34,096 nt of DNA from Clostridia bacterium. Lineage in GTDB: Bacteria; Bacillota; Clostridia; TANB77; CAG-508. How positions within the stretch are numbered: the first letter of the stretch is position 1; each line of letters starts with the position of its first letter. Positions 23,021-31,769 of the stretch are shown one piece after another. The notes beneath the pieces are model-generated. The model had not been told where the DNA came from. It worked only from the letters and a program-made list of their open reading frames with translations, and searched no databases. Position numbers and translations under genes: made by a program. Location of the stretch: NCBI GenBank assembly GCA_017530505.1, contig JAFXMI010000042.1, forward strand, positions 1 through 34,096, read 5' to 3'.

Positions 23021-25640
23021 ATGAAAAAAAACAATACAAATGAAAAACAAAATTATATTGAAAATAAATTAAAAGAAAATTCTAAACTTAATTTGGAAGA
23101 GTTATTTCATAAATTTGAAACATCAATCGAGGGAATTAGTATTGTAAATGTTGAAGAAAAACTACAAGAATATGGAAAAAACACAATTGAAATAAAAAAT
23201 AATAATACTTTAGCTCATAAATTAAAAGAAGCTTTTATCAATCCATTTAATATTGTTTTAGTATTAGTAGCTATTGTTACTTTTTTTACAGATATTGTAA
23301 TATCGCAAAATAAGGATTATGCAACTTTTATTTTAATAATAAGTACTGTAATAATTTCTGCGATTATTTCTCTTGTACAACAGACTAAATCTGACAATGC
23401 AGCAAAAAAATTGAAAAATATGATTACAAATAAAGTTGATGTTATTCGTGATGGACTAGTTAGTATTGTTAATGTAGAAGAAATTGTTCCTGGGGATATT
23501 GTTAAACTTTCATCAGGGGATATGATTCCTGGGGATGTTAGATTTTTTGAGTCAAAAGATTTGTTTATTGATCAAGCAGCTCTTACACGGAGAATCAAAT
23601 CCTGTTGAAAAATTTTCTATATATAAAAAGGATACAGACTTAACAGATCTTTCTAATATTGGCTTTATGGGGACAAATATTATAAGTGGTTCAGCAACTG
23701 CCATTGTTCTTGCAACAAGCAATCATACATATTTTGGAAACATGGCGAAATCTTTATATACGGTAAATGAAAAAAATAGTTTTGAAAAAGGTATTGATAA
23801 AATTAGTAATTTATTAATAAGATTAATGGCTATTATGATACCAGTTATTTTACTAATAAATTTAATAACAAAAGAAGATATTTTATCTTCATTAATTTTC
23901 GCAATTACAATAGCCGTGGGATTGACACCGGAAATGTTACCAGTAATTACAGCTTCAACTCTTGCTAAAGGCGCTGTTGATATGTCAAAAAAGAAGACAA
24001 TTGTAAAAAGGTTAAGTAGTATTCAAACCTTTGGACAAATGAATATCTTATGTACAGATAAAACTGGTACTTTAACAGAAGATGAAATTGTACTTGAAAA
24101 ATATATGGATATTTTTGGAAATGAAAGTTCAAGGATTTTAAAACATGCTTTTTTAAATAGCTATTTTCAAACTGGTCTTAAAAATTTAATTGATGTTGCA
24201 ATTATTTCAAGAGCTGAAAAGGAAAAATTAAATATCCTAAAGGAAAAGTATATTAGAGAAGATGAAATCCCTTTTGATTTTTCAAGGAGAAGAATGAGTG
24301 TTGTTCTTAAAGATGAGAATGGAAAACGTCAATTAATAACAAAAGGTGCTGTAGATGAAATAATTGAAATTTGTTCTTTTATAGATATAAATGGAACAGC
24401 AGTACCAATTACAGAAGAATTAAGAAATACTGCTCACAAGGTTTATGAGACTAATAATGCTGAGGGATTAAGAGTTTTGGCTGTTGCACAAAAAAATGAA
24501 ATTCATGGAGTAGAAAGTTTTGGAATTCAAGATGAGACAGACATGGTATTAATTGGATTTGTTGGATTTTTAGATCCACCCAAAAAAAGCGCAAAACAAG
24601 CTATTAGCAATCTAAAAAAATATGGAGTAGACGTTGTAGTTTTAACAGGTGATAGTGAAGGGGTTGCTTTAAATGTGTGCAAAAAAGTTGGTATAACGGT
24701 AAGTAATAGATTAACTGGAAAAGAAATTGAAGAACTAACAGATGATGAGTTAAAGGAAAAAGTAAGTCAATGTCATTTATTTTCAAAATTATCTCCATTT
24801 CAAAAACAAAGGATTGTTAGAATTTATCAAGAGATTGGAAATACAGTAGGGTATATGGGAGATGGAATTAATGATAGTCCTCCAATGAAACAAGCTGATG
24901 TTGGAATTTCAGTTGATACAGCTGTTGATATAGCAAAAGAAACTGCTGATATAATACTTTTAGAAAAAGATTTGAATGTTTTAGAAGAAGGCGTAATTAA
25001 TGGAAGAAAGACTTTTACAAATATATTAAAATATATTAAAATGGCAACTTCTGGAAATTTTGGAAATATGATTTCAATTATTATTGCTAGTGTATTTTTC
25101 TCATTTTTACCATTACTTCCAATCCATATATTGATTCAAAATTTGCTAAACGATTTTGCGCAAATTGGTATGCCTTTTGATGCAGTTGATGATGAATATA
25201 TTAAGAAGCCAAAAACTTGGGATACAGATGAAATAAAACAATTTATGTTTAGATTTGGTTTGATTAGTACTATATTAGATATATGTTGTTTTTTGATTTT
25301 ATGGTTAGTGTTTAAATTTAATACTATAGATACAGCTGTTTTTTTTCAAACAGGTTGGTTTGCCTTTGGAATTATTTCACAGACATTTATTATTCATTTA
25401 ATTAGAACAGACAAAACACCATTTATTAAAAGTAAATCATCAAGTCCATTATTGATTTCAACTATTATGGTTACAGTAATTACTCTTATAATTGTTTTTA
25501 CAAATATATCTGTAATTTTTGATTTAAGTAAATTACCATATACTTTTTTTGTTTGGATTATAATATTACTTTGTATTTATAGCTCTTTTATACAAATTTA
25601 TAAAAAAATGTATTTGAAAAAAAATAAAAATTGGTTATAA
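23021..25640 (+). CDS. mgtA: MgtA-type magnesium-translocating P-type ATPase read through a CGGA +1 recoding site
   Basis: Two overlapping frames make one P-type ATPase of 872 residues, normal for the family. Frame one (189 residues) ends '...DLFIDQAALT', then meets in-frame CGG at 23588. Reading CGGA (23588-23591) as one glycine gives 'ALTGESNPVEKF', restoring the invariant actuator motif TGES (189-192), and continues to the stop at 25640. Further hallmarks are 'CTDKTGTLT' with phospho-Asp about D346, 'VVLTGDSEGVA', 'GYMGDGINDSPPMKQADVGI' and six C-terminal membrane helices. 'DQAALTGES' and the C-terminal helices resemble MgtA/MgtB Mg2+ importers. Without recoding the protein stops after 195 residues. 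ATG 23021 follows AGAGG. No M-box riboswitch is visible upstream. Frameshift mutation is the alternative. Confidence 0.82.
23588..23591 (+). other. CGGA quadruplet / +1 recoding site in mgtA
   Basis: Codon 190 is CGG in the upstream frame. Read as CGGA = Gly, the next codon is GAA at 23592 and the TGES motif is restored exactly. Context is CTT ACA CGGA GAA TCA. No homopolymer is present. Same tetranucleotide and same shift as at 7696. Confidence 0.75.
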
Positions 25641-25681
25641 AATTATTATATATGAAACAAAATGGTTTATATTTTTAAGTT

Positions 25682-25717
25682 GACACTAAATAGAAAAAAA
25701 TTAGTGTCTATTTTTTG
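25682..25717 (+). terminator. Rho-independent terminator after mgtA
   Basis: Perfect stem GACACTAA / TTAGTGTC with an 11-base loop, followed by TATTTTTTG. Confidence 0.85.
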
Positions 25718-25820
25718 TATGAGATAATTAGTAATTATTAATAAATATTCTAATGCTTTAACTATAATTTCTAAATTATAGCATACAAATTTGGTATTTT
25801 TTGACTTTATCACATATTAA

Positions 25821-25849
25821 TTGACAAGTCTTAAAAAACATGTTATATT
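25821..25849 (+). promoter_or_regulatory. Promoter of the 25950 gene
   Basis: TTGACA (25821-25826), 17-base spacer, TATATT (25844-25849). This places transcription start near 25856 and rules out the longer upstream reading of the next frame. Confidence 0.7.
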
Positions 25850-25949
25850 TTTAGCAGATAATTTCAAGAGTTGTTTTTATAATTCAAAAATTTCTTTAGG
25901 TGTTCGCCTAAACAAAATCAGAAAAATTAAATATTTCAAAGAAAAGGAG

Positions 25950-26426
25950 ATGATGTATATTAGTATTAAAGAAGAACAAAATAGTCAAAATTTATCTACC
26001 TCAAAGAAAGGAGATGATGTTAGTACGCAATATCTTTTAAGAGTTGTTTATGATTCAAATGATGAAAATGTTCAGAAATTACTTGAAAATATTTTCGGAC
26101 CAGATCAAATGTTAGATGTTAAAAATGGAAAAATTGCAAAAATTAATTCAACTTTAACCCCTAGAGAAAGAGAAAGTTTTTTTGAAATGGTTTCAAAAAC
26201 CTTAAACAAAATGGAACAAAAAGAAGAGGAACAATCAAATAATAACGAAAGTGAAGAGTATATACAAGAAGAAAATGAAAAAGGGAAGAATGTTAAAGAA
26301 GGATTTTTTGATGAAGAAGAAAACGAAAATAAAGATTATGACGAAGAAACAAATAATAAAACTTCAAGGAAAATAAAAGCAGAAAAACTTATAAAAGAAT
26401 TTGCTAATTTTTTAAATAGTATTTGA
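25950..26426 (+). CDS. Hypothetical acidic protein
   Basis: 158 residues if started at ATG 25950 (a second ATG follows at once). The AAAGGAG lies directly before it, so initiation is crowded, and the exact start is unsure. The frame continues upstream to 25821, but that region holds the promoter. The middle has a possible folded part ('TQYLLRVVYDSNDENVQKLL', 'LTPRERESFFEMVSKTLNKM'). Residues about 90-140 are very rich in Glu, Asp and Asn and are probably disordered. The C-terminal helix is 'KIKAEKLIKEFANFLNS'. No family recognised. A near-copy of the ribosome-binding-site sequence, TCAAAGAAAGGAGATGATGT, recurs inside the gene at about 25998-26017. Confidence 0.55.
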   Translation: MMYISIKEEQNSQNLSTSKKGDDVSTQYLLRVVYDSNDENVQKLLENIFGPDQMLDVKNGKIAKINSTLTPRERESFFEMVSKTLNKMEQKEEEQSNNNESEEYIQEENEKGKNVKEGFFDEEENENKDYDEETNNKTSRKIKAEKLIKEFANFLNSI

Positions 26427-26706
26427 TAAAAATATAACTCTAGAAATTATCAAAAAAATGAAAGGAGATTTAGATAAGATAAGAAAAATTTAGATAAAAG
26501 ATATATATAAAAATATGTTATAAATTATGATTTTCTTTTTAAAAATTTTATTATAAAAGAAAGCAATAAATTGAAACATAGATGTATAAATATAAGAAAA
26601 ATATTTTATAAATATGATACAAAAAAATTAAAAGAACAAGAATATACGAGTTGTTAAATTCAAAATATATAATAAAAAAACAGAGAAAAGAAATAAAAAC
26701 TCGTTA
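26427..26706. other. Gene-free AT-rich stretch
   Basis: About 280 bases of very AT-rich sequence with a stray AAAGGAG near 26460 but no open frame behind it. I see no gene, RNA fold or repeat before the terminator at 26707. Confidence 0.5.
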
Positions 26707-26751
26707 GACTGTTTCTAAAAGTATTAAATATTTTAGGAACAGTCTTTTTTT
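26707..26751 (+). terminator. Strong terminator overlapping the end of the XRE gene
   Basis: GACTGTTTCTAAAA (26707-26720) pairs with TTTTAGGAACAGTC (26731-26744), with one G-U pair, and a run of T follows. It ends rightward transcription just where the leftward XRE gene stops. Confidence 0.85.
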
Positions 26752-27010
26752 ATAATTTAAGCAAATCTTTATTATTTTTAATTTTTTTATAAGGAACAGG
26801 AGAATCGGTTAATTCTAAAATATAATCTGTAGAAGTATTATAAAAATTTGATAATTTTATTAGAAATTCACCCATAATATCATAGTCACCGTTTTCATAG
26901 TGTGCATAACCTCTTTGAGATATACCTAAAAGTTTTCCAATTGTTTCTTGAGTATAATCGTTATCTTCTCTTAATTCTCTGAGTCTTTTATAATATTTTT
27001 TTTCTTTCAT
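26750..27010 (-). CDS. XRE-family helix-turn-helix transcriptional regulator
   Basis: 86 residues. A helix-turn-helix spans about 8-62: 'RLRELREDNDYTQETIGKLL', 'GISQRGYAHYENGDYDI', and 'FLIKLSNFYNTSTDYILELT', the common clostridial layout with 'STDYIL..T' closing the domain. There is no extra effector domain. Its upstream region carries several AGTCT/AGACT half-sites (27056-27095), which may be its operator. It is divergent from the ylxM-ffh operon, so it could also affect that promoter. Otherwise it is an isolated small regulator. Confidence 0.85.
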   Translation of the reverse strand: MKEKKYYKRLRELREDNDYTQETIGKLLGISQRGYAHYENGDYDIMGEFLIKLSNFYNTSTDYILELTDSPVPYKKIKNNKDLLKL

Positions 27011-27055
27011 TTTTTTTTACCCTGTTATAAGATTTTTATATTTTTATTCTAACAC

Positions 27056-27095
27056 AGTCTGTCATAGTCTATTAAATGAAAGTCTAAATTAGACT
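27056..27095. promoter_or_regulatory. AGTCT half-site cluster between xre and ylxM
   Basis: AGTCT at 27056, 27066 and 27081 and AGACT at 27091; the last pair forms the palindrome AGTCTAA-A-TTAGACT (27081-27095). The sites lie in the intergenic region upstream of the leftward XRE gene, as expected for a self-regulated repressor. Confidence 0.5.
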
Positions 27096-27191
27096 GTTCT
27101 ATAGTATAATTTATTTTTTTTGTATTTTTTCTTGACAAATGACACAAAATAGTGTAAAGTATAATAGCATTACAGAAAAGAGGTAGAAAAA

Positions 27192-27539
27192 ATGGAGGAT
27201 AATGTTAAAATAAGTATTCTTTTGGAAACCTATGGTAAATTACTTACAAAAAAACAATATAATCTATTAGATAACTACTATAACAATGATTTGTCATTAT
27301 CAGAAATTGCTGAGATAGAAGGAATTACAAGGCAAGCTGTTAGAGACAATTTAAAGAAGGGAGAGAATAAACTTTTCGAATATGAAGAAAAGTTAGGAAT
27401 TATGAAAAAAACTATAATGCAAGAAAAAAGTATTTCTAGTATTTTATCTGAAATTTCAAAAATCAGAGATAAAGCTTCTGATGAGGAAATTGCAACTATT
27501 CTTGAAGATGTGAAAAAAAAATTAAACATTTTAGTTTAA
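27192..27539 (+). CDS. ylxM: YlxM-family protein (UPF0122), SRP-associated helix-turn-helix protein
   Basis: 115 residues. It has a sigma-70 region-4-like helix-turn-helix: 'LLTKKQYNLLDNYYNNDLSL' and 'SEIAEIEGITRQAVRDNLKK', then a helical tail. YlxM proteins are encoded immediately before ffh in Firmicutes and stimulate the SRP GTPase in some species. Here it precedes ffh by 18 bases. TTGACA lies at 27132 with TAAAGT 17 bases on, and TATAAT slightly further, so the promoter is near but not exactly assigned. Start ATG 27192 follows AGAGG. Confidence 0.92.
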   Translation: MEDNVKISILLETYGKLLTKKQYNLLDNYYNNDLSLSEIAEIEGITRQAVRDNLKKGENKLFEYEEKLGIMKKTIMQEKSISSILSEISKIRDKASDEEIATILEDVKKKLNILV

Positions 27540-27557
27540 GAAAGGGGACTTTAAAAC

Positions 27558-28922
27558 ATGGCTTTTGATGGATTATCATCTAGACTACAAGAAATTACTA
27601 AAAAACTAAAGGGAAAAGCTCGTATTACAGAAGGTGATTTAAAAGATGTTTTAAGAGAAGTAAAATTAGCTTTATTAGAAGCAGATGTAAATTATAAAAT
27701 TGTCAAAGATTTTATAAAAGTGATAGAGGAAAAAGCCTTAGGTCAAGATGTCCTTAAATCTTTAACACCTGGTCAACAGGTAATAAAAATAGTTAAAGAT
27801 GAATTAATAGAATTATTAGGTGGAGAAGAGTCAAGAATAAACTTTACTCCCAATCCTCCTACTGTTATAATGCTTGTTGGATTGCAAGGTTCTGGAAAAA
27901 CAACAACAGCTGGAAAGCTTGCTAATCTTATTAGGAAGCAAGGGAAAAAACCTTTATTAGTTGCATGTGATGTATATAGACCAGCAGCTATTAAACAATT
28001 ACAAATTGTTGGAAAGAGTCTCGATGTTCCAGTATATTCAAATGAGGAAACAAAAGATGTAGATCTAATAGCAAAACAAGCAATATCTGTTGCAATGTCT
28101 AAATTAAATGATGTTATTATTATTGATACAGCTGGACGTCTTCAAATTGATGAAGTGCTAATGCAAGAATTAAAGGAATTAAAAAAGAATATCAAGCCAC
28201 ATGAGATATTATTAGTTGTAGATTCAATGACAGGACAAGATGCTGTAAATGTTGCAAGTACTTTCAACGAAGAACTAGGAATTGATGGAATTATTTTAAC
28301 AAAATTAGATGGAGATACTAGAGGTGGAGCAGCATTATCAGTAAAAAAAGTCACTGGCAGACCAATAAAATATATTGCAACTGGTGAGAAATTGAGTGAT
28401 ATTGAAGTTTTTCATCCAGAGAGAATGGCACAAAGAATCCTTGGAATGGGAGATGTTCTTTCAATCATTGAAAAAGCAGAAGAAAATTTTGATATAGAAG
28501 AAGCTGAAAAATTAACAAAAAAACTAAAAAAACAAGAATTTGATTTAAATGATTATTTAACTCAATTAAGACAAATGAAAAAAATGGGTTCATTTTCTTC
28601 AATATTAAAGCTTATTCCCGGGTTTAGTGCTATGAAAGACGTTAAAATTGATGATAAAGAATTTATTAGAATAGAAGCTATAATCTGTTCAATGACAGAA
28701 CAAGAACGAAGAAATCCTAAAATATTAAATGGAAGTAGAAGACAAAGAATTGCAAAAGGAAGTGGAACAACAGTTGAGCAGATAAATAAATTTATGAAAT
28801 CTTTTGAAATGACGCAAAAGATGATGAAACAAATGACTTCAGGTAATGGAATGAAAAAAATGATGAAAGGTTTAGATTTAAAGAAACTTCAAGATATGCC
28901 TGAATTTAAAAATTTTAAATAA
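27558..28922 (+). CDS. ffh: Signal recognition particle protein Ffh
   Basis: 454 residues. N domain (1-95), then the G domain with 'GLQGSGKTTTAGKLA' (about 113-127), 'DVYRPAAIKQLQ', 'DTAGRLQ' and 'TKLDGDTRGGAALS'. The Met-rich M domain from about 325 binds 4.5S RNA and signal sequences, with 'RRQRIAKGSGTTVEQINKFM' and a tail rich in 'MMK'. It brings ribosomes making membrane proteins to FtsY. Length and order are standard. Second gene of the ylxM-ffh-rpsP-khpA-rimM-trmD-rplS run. Confidence 0.97.
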   Translation: MAFDGLSSRLQEITKKLKGKARITEGDLKDVLREVKLALLEADVNYKIVKDFIKVIEEKALGQDVLKSLTPGQQVIKIVKDELIELLGGEESRINFTPNPPTVIMLVGLQGSGKTTTAGKLANLIRKQGKKPLLVACDVYRPAAIKQLQIVGKSLDVPVYSNEETKDVDLIAKQAISVAMSKLNDVIIIDTAGRLQIDEVLMQELKELKKNIKPHEILLVVDSMTGQDAVNVASTFNEELGIDGIILTKLDGDTRGGAALSVKKVTGRPIKYIATGEKLSDIEVFHPERMAQRILGMGDVLSIIEKAEENFDIEEAEKLTKKLKKQEFDLNDYLTQLRQMKKMGSFSSILKLIPGFSAMKDVKIDDKEFIRIEAIICSMTEQERRNPKILNGSRRQRIAKGSGTTVEQINKFMKSFEMTQKMMKQMTSGNGMKKMMKGLDLKKLQDMPEFKNFK

Positions 28923-29003
28923 GTTATATAATTAATATATAGGAAATAGTTTTTCTATGTATATAAAAATTGTATAAAGCATTTTGTAGGAGGTGAATTT
29001 TAG

Positions 29004-29240
29004 ATGGTAAAAATTAGATTACAAAGAGTAGGAAAGAAAAAAGCTCCATTTTATCATATAGTAGTAGCAGATTCTAGAAGAGCTAGAGATGGTAAAATAA
29101 TTGAACAAATTGGAACTTATGATCCTATGACAAATCCAGGTACAATTGAACTTGACAAAGAAAAAGTAGCTACATGGATTAAAAACGGTGCAAAACCAAC
29201 TGACACTGTAAAAAAATTAATCGAAGTTAGTTCTAAATAA
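29004..29240 (+). CDS. rpsP: 30S ribosomal protein S16
   Basis: 78 residues, close to the normal length. It starts '[20 protein letters not shown]' and has '[18 protein letters not shown]' and '[15 protein letters not shown]', the standard S16 pattern. GGAGGTG ribosome binding site. It assists assembly of the 30S subunit. khpA follows after 17 bases. Confidence 0.97.
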   Translation: MVKIRLQRVGKKKAPFYHIVVADSRRARDGKIIEQIGTYDPMTNPGTIELDKEKVATWIKNGAKPTDTVKKLIEVSSK

Positions 29241-29257
29241 GAAAGGTAAATAAGAAT

Positions 29258-29491
29258 ATGAAAGAAATTCTAGAATTAGTTATTAAAAATCTAGTAGATA
29301 ATAAAGATGAAGTATCTATTAATGAAAGAACTAATGATGACAAATCTACAAGTTATGAAGTAAAGGTTGCTAAAGATGATATAGGAAAAATAATTGGAAA
29401 ACAAGGGAAAATGGCAAAATCAATTAGGACTATTATGAAAGCTGTTGCTGTAAAAGAGCATAAGAAAATTATAATAGAGTTTTTAGACTAA
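29258..29491 (+). CDS. khpA: KhpA-type KH-domain RNA-binding protein
   Basis: 77 residues, one KH domain with the GXXG loop 'IGKIIGKQGKMAKSIRTIMK'. The conserved position between rpsP and rimM confirms it. KhpA pairs with KhpB/Jag and affects cell elongation and sRNA or mRNA binding in streptococci; elsewhere the role is less clear. Its stop codon overlaps the rimM start by one base. Confidence 0.94.
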   Translation: MKEILELVIKNLVDNKDEVSINERTNDDKSTSYEVKVAKDDIGKIIGKQGKMAKSIRTIMKAVAVKEHKKIIIEFLD

Positions 29492-29994
29492 TGAATAATT
29501 TTTTAGAAATAGGTCAAATAGTAAACACCAAAGGTTTAAAAGGCGAAGTAAAGGTAAATTCATATTCTGAAGATCCAAAAAGATTTGAAAAAATTAAAAC
29601 AATACTTATTAAGCAAAAAGGAAAAGGGATTGAATATGAAATTGAAAAGGTTACTTATACAAAAAATCAAGTAGTTTTGAAACTAAAAGACATAGATACT
29701 ATTGAGGAAGCAGAGAAGCTTAGAAATTCATTAATATTTGTTAATAGAGAACAATTGGGTGAATTACCTAAAAATGTGTATTACATTGCCGATTTAATTG
29801 GGTTAGATGTTATTACTGAAGATAATATTTATCTAGGTAAAGTTGATGATATATTTTCTACAAAGAGCAACGATGTTTATGTTATAAAAGATGACCTTGG
29901 GAAAACTAAACTATTACCTGGAATTCCAGAAGTAATAAAAGAAATTAGTTTAGAAAGTGAAAAAATAATAGTTCACTTAATAGAAGGGCTTTAG
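29491..29994 (+). CDS. rimM: 16S rRNA processing protein RimM
   Basis: 167 residues. N-terminal beta-barrel 'FLEIGQIVNTKGLKGEVKVN' and 'TYTKNQVVLKLKDIDTIEEA', then a PRC-barrel with 'YYIADLIGLDVITEDNIYLG', 'KSNDVYVIKDD' and 'LLPGIPEVIKEI'. It binds S19 and aids maturation of the 30S head. Start ATG 29491 overlaps the khpA stop (TAATG), which suggests coupled translation. trmD follows after 2 bases. Confidence 0.95.
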   Translation: MNNFLEIGQIVNTKGLKGEVKVNSYSEDPKRFEKIKTILIKQKGKGIEYEIEKVTYTKNQVVLKLKDIDTIEEAEKLRNSLIFVNREQLGELPKNVYYIADLIGLDVITEDNIYLGKVDDIFSTKSNDVYVIKDDLGKTKLLPGIPEVIKEISLESEKIIVHLIEGL

Positions 29995-29996
29995 AA

Positions 29997-30713
29997 ATGA
30001 GATTTGATATATTAACACTTTTCCCTGAAATGTTTGAGCCAATAAAACAAAGTATAGTTGGTAGAGCAACTAAGAAAAATTTTATAGATATTAATTTGGT
30101 AAATATTAGAGATTTTTCTAAAGATAAACATAAAAAAGTAGATGATACACCATATGGTGGAGGAGCAGGAATGTTAATTCAACCGAATGTTGTATATGAT
30201 TGCTACAAATCAGTAAAAAGTGATAAGTCAAGAGTTATTTATTTATCGCCACAAGGAAAAACTCTAAATCAAGACAAAGTTGTAGAATTAGCAAAAGAAG
30301 AACATCTAATATTATTATGTGGACACTATGAAGGAATAGATCAAAGAGTAATAGACAAAATTGTTGATGAGGAAATATCGATCGGAGATTATGTTTTAAC
30401 TGGAGGAGAGATACCAGCAATGGTATTAATTGATAGTGTTTCAAGATACATAGATGGTGTTTTAGCTGAAAATTCAACAAAAATAGAGTCTTTTTCAAAT
30501 GGATTACTTGAATATCCACAATATACAAGGCCAGAAGTCTTTGAAGGAATTGAAGTTCCAAAGATTTTAAAAAGTGGACATCACAAAAATATTGATAAAT
30601 GGAGGAAAGAAGAATCTTTAAAAATTACATACAAAAAAAGGCCAGATTTATTGGAAAAAGCAAATTTATCTGAAGAAGATAAAAAAAAATTAGAGAATAT
30701 AAAAAAGATTTAA
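29997..30713 (+). CDS. trmD: tRNA (guanine-37-N1)-methyltransferase TrmD
   Basis: 238 residues. It starts '[20 protein letters not shown]' and has '[15 protein letters not shown]', '[14 protein letters not shown]', '[20 protein letters not shown]' (the trefoil-knot SAM site) and '[14 protein letters not shown]'. It makes m1G37 in tRNAs that have G36-G37, which blocks +1 frameshifting. The third tRNA-Gly of this window has G37 but C36, so by TrmD's known requirement it should escape methylation. Standard place between rimM and rplS. Confidence 0.97.
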   Translation: MRFDILTLFPEMFEPIKQSIVGRATKKNFIDINLVNIRDFSKDKHKKVDDTPYGGGAGMLIQPNVVYDCYKSVKSDKSRVIYLSPQGKTLNQDKVVELAKEEHLILLCGHYEGIDQRVIDKIVDEEISIGDYVLTGGEIPAMVLIDSVSRYIDGVLAENSTKIESFSNGLLEYPQYTRPEVFEGIEVPKILKSGHHKNIDKWRKEESLKITYKKRPDLLEKANLSEEDKKKLENIKKI

Positions 30714-30738
30714 AATATTAGAAGAAGGAGGAAGAAAA

Positions 30739-31263
30739 ATGGATATTTTAAAATCTATAGAGCATGAGCAATTAAAAAACAAAGTTTCAGAGTTAAGAAT
30801 TGGTAATACTGTTAGAGTTCATGTTAGAATTAAAGAAGGAAATAAAGAAAGAATCCAAGTTTTTGATGGAATTATAATTAAAAAACAAGGTGGAGGAGTT
30901 AATGAAACTTTTACAGTAAGAAGAATTTCTTATGGTGTAGGTGTTGAAAAAACATTTTTAGTTCATTCTCCAAGAATTGAAAAAATTGAGGTAGTTAGAG
31001 TAGGAAAGGCCAGAAGAGCAAAACTATACTATTTAAGAGATAGAGTTGGAAAAGCTGCTAAAACTAAAGAAAAAATAGGAAGCAAAATTGAAAATAAAGA
31101 AATAGTTATTAAAGAAGAGGTTGTTCCTGGAGAATCAGAGGTTATTGAAACTGCTGATGATGTTCCTGTAGTTGAAGCTCCAACTGAAGAAGTTAAAGAA
31201 GAAGCTAAATTAGAAGAAACTGTTAAAGAAACCAAAACAGAAGAGTCAAAAGCTACAGAATAA
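30739..31263 (+). CDS. rplS: 50S ribosomal protein L19 with acidic C-terminal extension
   Basis: 174 residues, whereas L19 usually has about 115. The first 115 are ordinary L19: '[20 protein letters not shown]', '[20 protein letters not shown]', '[20 protein letters not shown]' and '[16 protein letters not shown]'. The last 55 or so are rich in Glu, Val, Thr and Lys ('[20 protein letters not shown]') and probably disordered. There is no sign of frameshift; the frame and base use are continuous. L19 lies at the 30S-50S interface. GGAGG ribosome binding site. Last gene of the operon, followed by a 17-bp terminator stem. Confidence 0.95.
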   Translation: MDILKSIEHEQLKNKVSELRIGNTVRVHVRIKEGNKERIQVFDGIIIKKQGGGVNETFTVRRISYGVGVEKTFLVHSPRIEKIEVVRVGKARRAKLYYLRDRVGKAAKTKEKIGSKIENKEIVIKEEVVPGESEVIETADDVPVVEAPTEEVKEEAKLEETVKETKTEESKATE

Positions 31264-31339
31264 TCTAATCTTAAAGGTTTATTTATATATTTGTTTTATA
31301 TACTAGAAAAAAACTATTTGTATAGACTAGCTATGTTTA

Positions 31340-31388
31340 AAAATTAATGTAGACAAAAAGATAGTTGTCTACATTAATTTTCAACATT
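31340..31388 (+). terminator. Terminator of the ffh-rplS operon
   Basis: Perfect 17-bp stem AAAATTAATGTAGACAA / TTGTCTACATTAATTTT (31340-31356, 31365-31381) with an 8-base loop. Confidence 0.9.
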
Positions 31389-31467
31389 AAATATATTTTA
31401 TCTAATTGAAATATAATGTATTATGCGGACGATATATTTTTGTGAAAAAAGTTTGGAAAAATTTTTG

Positions 31468-31496
31468 TTGACAAATGGTTTATAATGGTTTATAAT
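31468..31496 (+). promoter_or_regulatory. Promoter of the tRNA-Gly genes
   Basis: TTGACA (31468-31473), 17-base spacer, TATAAT (31491-31496), both perfect. A 10-base tandem repeat puts a second TATAAT at 31481, but its spacing is too short. The first tRNA begins 31 bases after the -10. Confidence 0.85.
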
Positions 31497-31527
31497 TTAT
31501 ACTTGTTAGAGGTAATATAAGTGGCAT

Positions 31528-31601
<74 letters not shown>

Positions 31602-31635
31602 AAATTTTTTAGTTTTAATTTTTTTTTAAAAATAT

Positions 31636-31709
<74 letters not shown>

Positions 31710-31769
31710 CTTATAATTAGTCATTGTATTAGAAAATGTCTAGTATAATGGCTTTTTTACTATATATAC

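Noticed and set aside
27132..27165. TTGACA with TATAAT as the ylxM promoter
   Set aside because: The spacing is 22 bases, too long; TAAAGT at 17 bases is possible but weak, so no firm promoter is listed.
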